DNA from: Lachnospiraceae bacterium
Lineage (GTDB): Bacteria > Bacillota > Clostridia > Lachnospirales > Lachnospiraceae
Assembly (NCBI GenBank): GCA_017434885.1
Contig: JAFSGE010000057.1
Coordinates: forward strand, 30,417 to 94,416
Direction: 5' to 3'
Length of the DNA stretch: 64,000 bases
Below the pieces are notes generated by a model. It saw nothing but the letters and a program-made list of their open reading frames with translations. It searched no databases and had not been told where the DNA came from. This document shows positions 55,384 to 63,907 of the stretch, one piece after another. A program made the translations under genes and the position numbers. Positions within the stretch are counted from its first letter, which is position 1; the number at the start of each line of letters is the position of its first letter.

Positions 55384-56751
55384 TCACTGCTTTTCTGCTT
55401 TTAATTTATGGTTAGCCTCTTCTACGTTCATAAATGAAAGAATGATTGTAATCAACAAATCAAGAATGAAAGGAAGCCAGAGATACATGAAATACATCAT
55501 GCTAATACAACTATCCGGCTGTACTGCAGCATCACCATTAATAAATCCGCTGAGGTCAAGCATCCACCCTGCAATGGCAGTACCGAGGCCGCCACCAATT
55601 TTTACCCCCAGTGAGGTACATGAATACATTGTACCATCTACTCGTTTTCCTGTCTTTAAATATGTATATTCTGAACATGATGCAATTACTGCATTCATAT
55701 CTCCCTGCCAGGGTCCCTGTCCCAATGCAGCCACTGCTGTAAACAGCAGCATCAGAGGAATACTTCCCATGTATCCGGCTACAACTACCAGTAAACGTCC
55801 TGCTGTAGCAACCATATAACTATATTTATTGAGTTTGTACATGCCCTTCCACTTTGAAACCAGATTTGGTGTAAATATCAATGCGATAATTAATGGAATA
55901 TTTACTGCCCATGAAAAAGCTCCGAAAAGATTTTTATTCAGAAGTACATATGTCATGAAATAGATACCAATGTTAATCATGGCACCATATAACTGCTGAA
56001 GAATATATACACCGCAAATCATTAAATAGTATCTATTGGAAAACAACAATTTTGCTGACTGAATCAACGTTAAGTTATCATCTTTTTTCTCGTCTGCTTC
56101 CTCTCCCTTTGCAAGTTCCTCCTCAGGAAGCTCCTTTACCGAAAATACCGCAAGTGTATTGGTAATAACTCCTAAAATACAGTAAATAATTGCTATATTT
56201 CTCCAGCCTGCTGCTCCACCGCCTAACGCATCTACTGCGCCAACTGTAATTGTCTGAATAAGTAAGCTTGTGCTGAATGCAAAGATGAATCTGAAAGAAC
56301 CCATCTGAACACGCTCTTTACTGTTTTTGGTAACCAGTGCGGTTAATGCTGAATAAGCAATGTTATTCGCTGTGTAAAACACCCCATTCAGTAATGTGTA
56401 TGCAATAAAAAACCATGCGTACTGTGCCGTCTGCCCTATATTTGTGGGTATTGCAAATACGCCAAACAATGTGATTGCACATCCAAAGAATCCCCAAAAC
56501 ATCCAAGGTCTTGCTTTACCCATTTTGGACTTCGTCTTGTCAATCATAGAACCGAAGAACACATCTGTAATTCCGTCAAACAACTTTGATACTGCAATCA
56601 ATGTTCCTACAATACCGGCATTCAGCCCAACCGTATTTGTCAGATAAATCATGACAAAAGATGATAAAAACGCATACACTACGTTACCTGCAATATCACC
56701 GGTTCCGTATCCGACAATATTCCGCATTTTTAAATACTTTTTCTGTTCCAT
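55384..56751 (-). CDS. GPH family sugar:cation symporter
   Basis: 455 residues, ATG at 56751 behind AAAGGAG. Twelve membrane segments. The glycoside-pentoside-hexuronide signature GIVGTLIAVSKLFDGITDVFFGSMIDKTKSKMGKARPW is present. The family includes LacS- and MelB-type transporters. First gene of the unit GPH-lacL-lacM-araC. The disaccharide is probably lactose or another beta-galactoside. Confidence 0.93.
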   Translation of the reverse strand: MEQKKYLKMRNIVGYGTGDIAGNVVYAFLSSFVMIYLTNTVGLNAGIVGTLIAVSKLFDGITDVFFGSMIDKTKSKMGKARPWMFWGFFGCAITLFGVFAIPTNIGQTAQYAWFFIAYTLLNGVFYTANNIAYSALTALVTKNSKERVQMGSFRFIFAFSTSLLIQTITVGAVDALGGGAAGWRNIAIIYCILGVITNTLAVFSVKELPEEELAKGEEADEKKDDNLTLIQSAKLLFSNRYYLMICGVYILQQLYGAMINIGIYFMTYVLLNKNLFGAFSWAVNIPLIIALIFTPNLVSKWKGMYKLNKYSYMVATAGRLLVVVAGYMGSIPLMLLFTAVAALGQGPWQGDMNAVIASCSEYTYLKTGKRVDGTMYSCTSLGVKIGGGLGTAIAGWMLDLSGFINGDAAVQPDSCISMMYFMYLWLPFILDLLITIILSFMNVEEANHKLKAEKQ

Positions 56752-56824
56752 AATAAAATCTCCTTTTCTCTTTGATAAATTTGTACCCTCGCCGCTTCAA
56801 ATCATTTCTTTATTAAGTAGTTAA

Positions 56825-56892
56825 ATTATACTAAATCAACTATTTAAAATACATATCAAGAATTAGACAAAACATGCACAAAATGATACAAT
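56825..56892. promoter_or_regulatory. Divergent promoter region of the galactoside operon and its AraC regulator
   Basis: Minus strand -10 TATAAT (56825-56830) towards the GPH gene, with a poor -35, as in activator-dependent promoters. Plus strand -35 TTAGAC (56863-56868), 18-base spacer, -10 TACAAT (56887-56892) towards the AraC gene. The region between is A/T-rich; no definite AraC site was identified. Confidence 0.45.
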
Positions 56893-56972
56893 AGAAAAAG
56901 AAAAGTTCGTTTTTATTGAATATATACCCAAATCACATAACAAAAAATGAATTACGGGAGTCAAGGAGACCT

Positions 56973-57827
56973 ATGTACGCAAATAACGCCTACTTAAACA
57001 ATACAACCATGGACATAAAGGACAAATCTAAGCCTTTGATTGTTACCAGCTGCGGCACCTATCACTTATATACACGGCCCAAATTACCGACCTGGCGTCC
57101 CAGAGGCAGATTGGACTTTCAGCTTTTATACATTGCTTCCGGCAAAGCACATTTTCACTTCAATGGCAAAGAAGAAATTGTTACTGCCGGACATATGGTT
57201 CTTTATCGTCCGAAGGAACCTCAAAAATACGAGTATTACGGAGAAGATCAGACAGAAGTATATTGGGTTCATTTTACAGGTGGTGATGTAACAAACATCC
57301 TTCGCTCTTATGGACTTACGAAAGGCAGGCATGTCTATTACTGCGGAAAAGGACTTGATTACCAGAATCACTTTCGTCTGATGATTCGGGAACTTCAAAT
57401 GTGCAAGGAGCATTACGCTGAAATATTGGAGATACATTTGCGGGAAATCTTTATTATGATACACCGGCATTTACAAACCGGCTCCAAAATAAGTAACAGT
57501 CAAATTGTGGAAGATATCGATGCTGCTACGCTGTATTTTAATGAGCATTACAATGAAGAAATCAATATTGAAGAATACGCACAGAGCCACAACATGAGTA
57601 CAAGCTGGTTCATTCGTAACTTTAAACAGTACACCGGATTTACACCTCTGCAGTACATTTTATCCGTGCGCATCTATAACGCCGAAGCGCTTCTGAAGAG
57701 TAATCTTTACAACATTACAGAAGTAGCAAGTATTGTGGGCTATGACAATCCACTATACTTTAGCCGAACATTCAAAAAATTGAAGGGGATTTCCCCTTCG
57801 GACTATAAAAACAACATTGAAACCTAA
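56973..57827 (+). CDS. AraC family regulator of the galactoside operon
   Basis: 284 residues from ATG at 56973, with AAGGAG four bases upstream; an upstream TTG is weaker. N-terminal arabinose-binding-like cupin (RGRLDFQLLYIASGKAHFHFNGKEEIVTAGHMVLYRPKEPQKYEYYG, EVYWVHFTG). C-terminal pair of helix-turn-helix units (INIEEYAQSHNMSTSWFIRNFKQYTGFTPLQYI, ITEVASIVGYDNPLYFSRTFKKLKGISPSDYK). Divergent from the GPH-lacLM operon, so it most likely activates it. Confidence 0.92.
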   Translation: MYANNAYLNNTTMDIKDKSKPLIVTSCGTYHLYTRPKLPTWRPRGRLDFQLLYIASGKAHFHFNGKEEIVTAGHMVLYRPKEPQKYEYYGEDQTEVYWVHFTGGDVTNILRSYGLTKGRHVYYCGKGLDYQNHFRLMIRELQMCKEHYAEILEIHLREIFIMIHRHLQTGSKISNSQIVEDIDAATLYFNEHYNEEINIEEYAQSHNMSTSWFIRNFKQYTGFTPLQYILSVRIYNAEALLKSNLYNITEVASIVGYDNPLYFSRTFKKLKGISPSDYKNNIET

Positions 57828-57836
57828 AAGAAAAAT

Positions 57837-57862
57837 AAGGACACTATCCTTCTTTTTGTTTT
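57837..57862 (+). terminator. Weak terminator after the AraC gene
   Basis: AAGGA (57837-57841), loop CACTA, TCCTT (57847-57851), then CTTTTTGTTTT. Only a five-base core stem, extended by A-T pairs. Confidence 0.5.
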
Positions 57863-57956
57863 GCAAATTTTGTCTACTTTTTGATTTCTTTTGGCAAGAA
57901 ATATCCCACATTTTGAATTATGATTACCTCAGAACAAACGAAAGGAGCCAAAAAAC

Positions 57957-58043
57957 ATGAAGCAGAACATAATTAAATTCTTTGATGAAGTATTGAACTT
58001 TTACAAACCATTATTTCTGCATCCAATAAATAGGATGTGGTAA
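57957..58043 (+). CDS. 28-residue small open frame with strong ribosome site
   Basis: ATG at 57957 follows AAAGGAG eight bases upstream; the frame encodes 28 residues (MKQNIIKFFDEVLNFYKPLF and so on) and stops at 58043, four bases before the convergent serine-hydrolase stop. It is not recognised. It may be the truncated start of a gene lost by deletion, such as a sugar-use enzyme next to the regulator, or a real small peptide. Confidence 0.35.
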   Translation: MKQNIIKFFDEVLNFYKPLFLHPINRMW

Positions 58044-58047
58044 TCTA

Positions 58048-59076
58048 CTAACCATTTTCTTGTTGTTGTACATAAAGTTCTTTCCTTATTTTTCTCATTT
58101 CTTTCCAAACATTATCGCCATAGTTGCTTACTAAAACAGAAATTGTACCGTCATTTGGATTATATTCGGAAATAAAACTCACTCCCGGATCACAGCCTTG
58201 AAAATATGCATAATCTTTTCCATCCGGATTATTAATAAGCCATACTCCGTAACCGTAGTAACCTTCCTCTGCATCGCTTCCGTCTCCGCTTTGTTTACTA
58301 AGCATCTTTGAGGCAAGTTCTTTTGAAATCAGTTTTCCTCCCAGCAGTCCTTTCCAAAAATTAATAATATCTTTTACAGAAATAAATGCACCGCCGGCAC
58401 CGGTTCCTTTTACATCAACAGAATATATATTGGTACGGTAATCTTTTGTTTCTGCACAATAAATATAATTATTTGCACATTTAGCAGGTAATCTGTCCAG
58501 TTCGTAATACCCCGTTGACTTCATATCACATACATCAAAAACATTGACTTTCAAATATTGGTCAAACAACAGTCCGGTTACTTTTTCAATTATCATGGCA
58601 AGCAGTACATAACCTGTATTGTTATATTGAAACTTTTCACCTTTAGAATACATCATAGGCTTGTCAATAAATAATGGGAGCAAATCATTATTGCATCTGA
58701 TTTTATAATTAGGATAATCCACCCACAATTCCTCATACTCGTCCATTACAGTTTCATCAAAATAATCAGGAACTCCTGAAGTGTGATTCAACAACTGCTC
58801 TACCGTTACACCTCCATCAATGTTATTTAAATCGATAGTAAGCAACTTTTCCAAGGTATCTTCGAATTTTATTCTTCCCTGCTCAATCAACTGCAAAATT
58901 CCTACTGCGACAAAAACTTTTCCGGCTGATGCACTGGCAAATTTAGTATCTATCGAATTAGGAATTTCATTTGCCAAGTCTGCGAATCCGGTTACACTTT
59001 CACACAGAACATTATCATCCTGAACAATATACACGTTACCTCTAAAACCGGTATCAATTAATCCCTTTATATTCAT
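58048..59076 (-). CDS. Serine hydrolase, class C beta-lactamase fold
   Basis: 342 residues, ATG at 59076 with GGGAG 11 bases upstream. SxxK motif SAGK (S50, K53) inside TKFASASAGKVFVAVGILQL; second motif Tyr in YNNTGYVLLAMIIEKVTG; LLNHTSGVPDYF is the family block. No signal peptide, so a cytoplasmic esterase or peptidase is more likely than a drug-resistance enzyme. Substrate unknown. Confidence 0.88.
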   Translation of the reverse strand: MNIKGLIDTGFRGNVYIVQDDNVLCESVTGFADLANEIPNSIDTKFASASAGKVFVAVGILQLIEQGRIKFEDTLEKLLTIDLNNIDGGVTVEQLLNHTSGVPDYFDETVMDEYEELWVDYPNYKIRCNNDLLPLFIDKPMMYSKGEKFQYNNTGYVLLAMIIEKVTGLLFDQYLKVNVFDVCDMKSTGYYELDRLPAKCANNYIYCAETKDYRTNIYSVDVKGTGAGGAFISVKDIINFWKGLLGGKLISKELASKMLSKQSGDGSDAEEGYYGYGVWLINNPDGKDYAYFQGCDPGVSFISEYNPNDGTISVLVSNYGDNVWKEMRKIRKELYVQQQENG

Positions 59077-59120
59077 ATATTATCTATCTCCCTTCCTTTC
59101 TCCTTCATTCCAGTGCGCTT

Positions 59121-60062
59121 TTACAACAACTCAGTTTTTAACCGTAAAATCCTCTTTTCAATTTCACTAATTATAAGCTTAAATTCTTCATCTGATTTTC
59201 CGGTAGGGTCTTCTAATTCCCAATTATCATCAAACAATCTGCCTATAAAAGGGCAACTTACATTACATCCCATTGAAATAGCTACATCCGGATTCGGAAT
59301 CTCTGTAATCAATTTTGAATACTGTGTCTGTTCCATATCAATTCCATATAATTTTTTCATAATGCGAACTGCGTCCTGATTAATTTTAGGTTTTGTTTCT
59401 GTACCGGCAGAATATGACTCAAATACATCTGATGCTAAGTGTTTTCCCAAAGCTTCTGCAATCTGGCTGCGGCAAGAATTATGTACGCATATAAATGCCA
59501 CTTTCTTCCGTGGCTTCTTATAAAATGGACATTTTTCTTTAATGCATTGTTCATTCTTTTTACTAAAGGAACATTCTATTCTGCTGCTTTCTAATCTCAC
59601 ATTGTAGTTTTCAATTACATATTCGATTGCTTTTTGAAGACTCAAAAATGCATCCCTTTTACAGCATCTGGGTCCCCCTACCCGAGATAGACTACATAAT
59701 GCCTTAGATGTAAACTCCATGTGTTTTCCCCATGACAAATCAGAACTTAACGGACCTGTCCCATCAATAATGGATAATGACGCTCCCAAAGAACTTACGG
59801 CACCACAGACTCCCCACATACCACAAGTCGCTCCCGGCATTTGTAATCCTCTTTTCATTAACTCATTCAAACTTGTCTGCAATTCAATTGCGCCGCCTGC
59901 ATTATGGAAAGCTGTCAACAATGCAGCTCCATCCAGCACATGATGTTCCGGTCCATGTATTCTTACAAAATCTCTTTGAGCTATGTTGCAAAAAATATCT
60001 ATTGGATTCTTACTTGTTTCCTGCAAACACGCATCAATAATTTTCTTTGCTCTTTCTTCCAC
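59121..60062 (-). CDS. DUF5714-arsenate reductase fusion
   Basis: 313 residues from GTG at 60062 with AAAGGTG upstream. Residues ~1-160 resemble the DUF5714 domain: IHGPEHHVLDGAALLTAFHNAGG, GATCGMWGVCGAVSSLG (C80, C86) and GGPRCC (C133, C134), likely metal or redox Cys. Residues ~186-313 are a thioredoxin-type arsenate reductase of the low-molecular-weight phosphatase fold: P-loop CVHNSCR (C192-R198) and the redox pair Cys266/Cys270 in SMGCNVSC. It would reduce arsenate to arsenite. No arsB, acr3 or arsR gene is in the window. Confidence 0.8.
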   Translation of the reverse strand: MEERAKKIIDACLQETSKNPIDIFCNIAQRDFVRIHGPEHHVLDGAALLTAFHNAGGAIELQTSLNELMKRGLQMPGATCGMWGVCGAVSSLGASLSIIDGTGPLSSDLSWGKHMEFTSKALCSLSRVGGPRCCKRDAFLSLQKAIEYVIENYNVRLESSRIECSFSKKNEQCIKEKCPFYKKPRKKVAFICVHNSCRSQIAEALGKHLASDVFESYSAGTETKPKINQDAVRIMKKLYGIDMEQTQYSKLITEIPNPDVAISMGCNVSCPFIGRLFDDNWELEDPTGKSDEEFKLIISEIEKRILRLKTELL

Positions 60063-60230
60063 GATTGTTTCACCTTTCCAACCAGCCTATATAACCGTTG
60101 CAATCCATATCCATATAATTTATCTGGCACATGCGTATTTGCTATAGTAACTTCCTTTTCATCAGCCACGTTGATTACCTCTCTCATTTATAGCACTTTT
60201 CTTAATGTACTGTTTTACATTACATGTTCG

Positions 60231-60263
60231 CAACTTGGTCACTCTGACCAAGTTGTTGACCAT
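60231..60263 (-). repeat. GGTCA/TGACC inverted repeat beyond the AlbA_2 gene
   Basis: Perfect 11-bp arms CAACTTGGTCA (60231-60241) and complement (60245-60255), three-base centre. The 30 bases at 60234-60263 match 27 of 30 with 60475-60504 inside the gene upstream. It lies just past the gene's stop at 60266, and may serve as its terminator, although no U run follows. Confidence 0.8.
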
Positions 60264-60265
60264 GT

Positions 60266-61645
60266 TTATGAATAATATTTCTGATTCTTACTCTTCGGTT
60301 TGTTTGGCTCAGTTCTCTGCAATTCACCAGTTTCGAGCATCTTATCCAGAAAATGCCTTCTAAAATACGAACGCTCTAAATTGAATTTTTGCATTATTTC
60401 GCTTGCAGATTTAGGTTCTCTACAAAATTCAATTATCTGTTTCATTATATCTTGGTCAACATCATGGTCACTTTCTTGGTCACCCTGACCATGATGTTGA
60501 CCATCATTTCTCAACAACTCCAAATACCTATCACAAGCCTTACACAGGACCATAATTCCAGCCTCATTAATCTCATACTCAGGCAATGGTCCCTCATACA
60601 ATTCACATGCTTCTTTAATTTTTTCAAAGCCTCTGCCCCAAGCCTCAATCATACCGCTTTTGAAAAAGATATTTGCCAATTTCGGATTATAAGGCTTTGA
60701 AGAATGCTTCATAAACAACTTGTCTGTGGAATCAAGATTTGGAGGCATTTCACCATCATTCCAAATGTATATCTTATCCTCATATACACTAATCTGTATC
60801 GGATTACAACTACTGTAATCCTTATGAACAACAGCATTCAGCAAAATTTCACGAAAAGCATCCTTGTGAAACATAAACTGCTCAACTCTCTGAATTCCTT
60901 CATAGTTAATTAATGCTTTCATGTATTTTGTATAAACCAAATCAACAGTTTTATCAACTTGTTCAATTAAAGGTCCGTGCACTTCATCCTGATACACCAA
61001 ATCAGAATCCGATTTTCCAAAATAACCAATTTTAATATATGATCCGGTCACCCACTTTTCCGGCTCTTTATAAAAAGCCAACATTGCGGCTCTTATCAAA
61101 TATCCATCTTCATCAATCAAATGCAAATTGTCCATCAAAATGGCATCTTCTACACTTACTTCTTCTTTTGTAAGTCTACCTCTTTTTACTGCCTTCTCTT
61201 TAAATAGCTGTATTGCATCCTGTTTCAAATCAACTACCGACAATTTAGGAAGAGGTACACCATCCCATGTTCTGCCTTGCGTTTTTAACAATGCTCTCTC
61301 TAATTCCTTTCCGGTTATTTCATGCATAGTACTTCCGGAACGATAGTAATATTTTCCACGGAAACTGATTAGAGACGGATATTTTTCCACAACTATCTGC
61401 AAATATTCCAATTCACCTTTATGCTTATGATTTACATCTACGATAATTCCCATTGTATCTGTGATTTTATTTGGAATTATCTCTAACATCTCTTTGGCAT
61501 TATCAATTCCCACAACATTACCATCATCATCTGTACCTATGTATAATGTTCCACCTTGAGCATTAGCATATCCACAAATCCATTTTAGATACTCATCCTT
61601 CCATGAGGATTTCCATTCTATATTTTGATTTTCTTTTTCTTTCAT
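60266..61645 (-). CDS. AlbA_2/Schlafen-type ATP-binding regulator with winged-helix end
   Basis: 459 residues, ATG at 61645. The N-terminal AlbA_2 (AAA_4) DNA/ATP-related domain is clear: NIEWKSSWKDEYLKWICGYANAQGGTLYIGTDDDGNVVGI. The middle matches the HATPase_c_4 block (FHKDAFREILLNAVVHKDYSSCNPIQISVYEDKIYIWNDGEMP, GMIEAWGRGFEKI). Then a His/Asp/Gln-rich linker (DGQHHGQGDQESDHDVDQD), encoded by inverted GGTCA repeats. The end is a helix-turn-helix (SASEIMQKFNLERSYFRRHFLDKMLETGELQRT). These proteins are putative transcriptional regulators, often in accessory regions. Confidence 0.88.
   Translation of the reverse strand: MKEKENQNIEWKSSWKDEYLKWICGYANAQGGTLYIGTDDDGNVVGIDNAKEMLEIIPNKITDTMGIIVDVNHKHKGELEYLQIVVEKYPSLISFRGKYYYRSGSTMHEITGKELERALLKTQGRTWDGVPLPKLSVVDLKQDAIQLFKEKAVKRGRLTKEEVSVEDAILMDNLHLIDEDGYLIRAAMLAFYKEPEKWVTGSYIKIGYFGKSDSDLVYQDEVHGPLIEQVDKTVDLVYTKYMKALINYEGIQRVEQFMFHKDAFREILLNAVVHKDYSSCNPIQISVYEDKIYIWNDGEMPPNLDSTDKLFMKHSSKPYNPKLANIFFKSGMIEAWGRGFEKIKEACELYEGPLPEYEINEAGIMVLCKACDRYLELLRNDGQHHGQGDQESDHDVDQDIMKQIIEFCREPKSASEIMQKFNLERSYFRRHFLDKMLETGELQRTEPNKPKSKNQKYYS
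60454..60502 (-). repeat. 17-bp perfect inverted repeat inside the AlbA_2 gene
   Basis: Arms GGTCAACATCATGGTCA (60454-60470) and its exact complement (60486-60502), loop of 15. The arms contain GGTCA or TGACC words in phase with the reading frame, and encode the GQHHGQGDQESDHDVD linker. Confidence 0.9.
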
Positions 61646-61710
61646 AGTTTTACTAGCTCCCTTGCTTACTGCTTATACACTTCCGACAATAAACCTAAAT
61701 ACCTCTCCTT

Positions 61711-61733
61711 TTCTCGCACCAATGGTGCGAGAA
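61711..61733 (-). promoter_or_regulatory. 10-bp palindrome in the leader of the AlbA_2 gene
   Basis: TTCTCGCACC (61711-61720), AAT, GGTGCGAGAA (61724-61733): perfect arms. It lies 65 bases from the start codon and is followed on the mRNA by AAAAGGAGAGG. It could be an operator or an RNA hairpin. An upstream promoter is -35 TTGCTT (61813-61818), 17 bases, -10 TATAAT (61790-61795). Confidence 0.6.
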
Positions 61734-61789
61734 GATTTAACAATATTATTTACTCCAAACAAGATTTTTTGTTACATTTTAACAAATAC

Positions 61790-61818
61790 ATTATACTATT
61801 TCCAATACGCAAAAGCAA
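61790..61818 (-). promoter_or_regulatory. Putative promoter of the AlbA_2 gene
   Basis: Minus strand -35 TTGCTT (61813-61818), 17-base spacer, -10 TATAAT (61790-61795). Its -35 touches the terminator of the amidohydrolase gene. Confidence 0.5.
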
Positions 61819-61851
61819 TTAGCCAAGAACACTTAACTATTCCTGGCTAAT
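61818..61851 (-). terminator. Terminator of the amidohydrolase gene
   Basis: ATTAGCCA (61818-61825) and TGGCTAAT (61844-61851), with a further three pairs after one mismatch, followed on the minus strand by UGCUUUUG. It begins 11 bases past the stop at 61862. Confidence 0.65.
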
Positions 61852-61861
61852 CCTCTCCACA

Positions 61862-62623
61862 TTACATATTTAATGAATACACTTTCACCGCATTTCTCTC
61901 AAACACTCTTTTTTCTATCCCCTCTTTGAATTCCAACTTTTTAACAAACTGAATATGTTCCTTTTGACTGCATCCGGAATAGTCTGAACCAAACAAAATT
62001 CTTTCCGGCACTTTCTCTATCAATTTCTTTATCTTTGCCTCCATATCCGCCAAAATAGTTGCATCATCCGCAATTGAGGAAATGTCAAAATATACATTGG
62101 GAAACTCTTCTAACAGCAAACACTTCTCTATCTGCGGATAAAAACAGTGACAGCATATTAATTTCAATTCAGGATATTGTTTTGCAACCTCAGATACTAA
62201 CATAACATCACTATATTGATTATTATCCCACCCCGAATGAAAGAGTACGGGTACGTTGTAGTGTATAGCAAGTTCATATACATCCTTTAATGTTTCATCT
62301 GTAAGATAAAACGCTTCATGCCCGGTAAACAATTTAATCCCCACAATCTGTTTTTTATTCAGATACACTTTTAGTTTCAACAACTGTGTCTGAAATTCAA
62401 AAAATGGACTTATTCCACCAACCACATCAACATTGTCTGTTTCCGCAAACAATTCTACACACTCATCCATTGTTCCAATAATACTTTCCATGCTAGAGTC
62501 CGATATTACAATACAATGACTTACCCTATTCTCTCTCATTTCGTATAGTAGCCGTTCCTTTTGTCGCCGAAGTGAATGGTTACCGTTACATACCGGCAAA
62601 TGCACATGCGCATCAATAATCAC
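61862..62623 (-). CDS. TatD/amidohydrolase family protein
   Basis: 253 residues, ATG at 62623, overlapping the GNAT gene stop by 11 bases. Metal-dependent hydrolase motifs: MIIDAHVHLPVC (HxH), GIKLFTGHEAFYL, YNVPVLFHSGWDNN (His), LKLICCHCF (His) and FGSDYSG (Asp). It is a small amidohydrolase with the metals bound by this His/Asp set. Substrate unknown; coupling with an acetyltransferase suggests a shared small-molecule modification. Confidence 0.85.
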   Translation of the reverse strand: MIIDAHVHLPVCNGNHSLRRQKERLLYEMRENRVSHCIVISDSSMESIIGTMDECVELFAETDNVDVVGGISPFFEFQTQLLKLKVYLNKKQIVGIKLFTGHEAFYLTDETLKDVYELAIHYNVPVLFHSGWDNNQYSDVMLVSEVAKQYPELKLICCHCFYPQIEKCLLLEEFPNVYFDISSIADDATILADMEAKIKKLIEKVPERILFGSDYSGCSQKEHIQFVKKLEFKEGIEKRVFERNAVKVYSLNM

Positions 62624-63101
62624 TTGTCATCACCTCACTTATCACTTTCACCATAAATAAGCATGGGTTTTCCTCATCCCAAACACATGTAAACACTTCT
62701 AATGGATAAAAACCTTCTTTCCTATAGAAAGCCCTCGTACCGTTATAAGGTTCATATATTGCCGATTCATCCAGTGTCTTAACAGTTAAAAACTTATAAT
62801 TATTTTCTTTACAAAATTCAACACACGCATCCATCAACAGATGACCAATTCCCATTCTGTGGTACTCTTTTAGAACACCGAAATTATAAACATCTGCCGT
62901 ATATTCGTTATGAATTTTTAACACCGCAAAACCTACTGCTTTACTACCATCAAAAGCTGCAATAAATGGATATTCTCTGTGTATCACTGATTTATTCACA
63001 ATATCTTTCGGGGGAGAAAACCACTCCGGCAAAGCATTCATAACTTCTAATGTAATTCTTGTTTTTTCATCTTTGTTTTCTACTGTTTTTATTGCTATCA
63101 T
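62613..63101 (-). CDS. GNAT N-acetyltransferase
   Basis: 162 residues from ATG at 63101 with AGGAGG; a longer frame upstream lacks a ribosome site. Motif A NFGVLKEYHRMGIGHLLMDACVEFCKENN and the later NGTRAFYRKEGFYPLEVF are standard. Its stop overlaps the amidohydrolase start. Confidence 0.9.
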   Translation of the reverse strand: MIAIKTVENKDEKTRITLEVMNALPEWFSPPKDIVNKSVIHREYPFIAAFDGSKAVGFAVLKIHNEYTADVYNFGVLKEYHRMGIGHLLMDACVEFCKENNYKFLTVKTLDESAIYEPYNGTRAFYRKEGFYPLEVFTCVWDEENPCLFMVKVISEVMTSDY

Positions 63102-63430
63102 TCTTTTCCTCCTAACTCTGACAAGGCAATAAACGCCGGTCCGCTTTGCAACCGTCTTATTAATAAAAAAAGCTACAGATATCACTCTGCAGCTAAACAT
63201 CAACTATATACAGAGCAAAAATCATTCATGACATCAAAATAAAAACTGTACTAGGACAGTCTCTTATTTTCTATTCATTTCTGATTTTCTGCTCTTTCCG
63301 TCTATTTTCCTATCGGTAACCGACAGTACGATAATCGGGCTAATCACTTCCATTTCATCATTGTTGCCTTGTCAATACATATATTATCATTTCACTAAAA
63401 ATTTTACAACCACATTATATATCTTACTAC
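63102..63430. other. Intergenic stretch without a supported gene
   Basis: Contains a 29-residue minus-strand open frame (start about 63357) without a ribosome site, and a short hairpin ACTGT-ACTAGG-ACAGT near 63250. No convincing promoter, RNA or mobile-element end was found. Its gene-poor, slightly disordered character may reflect a past deletion. Confidence 0.4.
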
Positions 63431-63907
63431 TTATTCCACACTTAAATATTGAAGTTGTTTAAAAAGTTTTCCTCGATTAATGTCTCTTTTCTTCCCTGTC
63501 AAACAAAAGCCATTACTTTCATAAAAATATCTTGCTTTCATATTTTCTTCCAATACCCATAAGTATATTTTCTTATATTCAAATGTATCCTTCAAATATG
63601 TAATAAACTGCTTACCATATCCCTTATTCCTATATTTCTCCAAAATATATATGCTTAATATTTCACAGCGCTCATTCCGTTCACTTTCTACTTTGACTAT
63701 TCCAACTGCCGTCTTATCTTCATAAAGTAAGAAATAAAGAATCCGTTCATCTCTGCACGCTTCTCTAAATTCACATGTCCTTACATCCGGTGTATCAGCT
63801 TCTAAATAATCCATCGGAAAAATATCTTTATACGCTTGTTTCCATGCCATAGAATGAACATATCCTACTAAGTCAGCATCATTTATATCTGCTTTTTTTA
63901 TTCGCAT
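63431..63907 (-). CDS. GNAT N-acetyltransferase
   Basis: 158 residues from ATG at 63907 (GGAG six bases upstream; a GTG four codons earlier is weaker). RIKKADINDADLVGYVHSMAWKQAYKDIFPMDYL and SIYILEKYRNKGYGKQFITYL (motif A), followed by VLEENMKARYFYESNGFCLTGKK, identify the family. Substrate unknown. The remaining bases to the window end hold nothing I can support. Confidence 0.92.
   Translation of the reverse strand: MRIKKADINDADLVGYVHSMAWKQAYKDIFPMDYLEADTPDVRTCEFREACRDERILYFLLYEDKTAVGIVKVESERNERCEILSIYILEKYRNKGYGKQFITYLKDTFEYKKIYLWVLEENMKARYFYESNGFCLTGKKRDINRGKLFKQLQYLSVE

Noticed and set aside
57783-57800. Palindrome AAGGGGATTTCCCCTT near the end of the AraC gene
   Set aside because: It encodes the conserved LKGISPSDYK end of AraC proteins, so it is explained by coding.
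59999-60187. 62-residue minus-strand frame overlapping the 5' end of the DUF5714-ArsC gene
   Set aside because: It may be a relic of another gene's start, but it has no recognisable family, and the GTG at 60062 has a good ribosome site of its own.
63271-63357. 29-residue minus-strand frame in the gap before the last GNAT gene
   Set aside because: No ribosome site and no recognisable motif.
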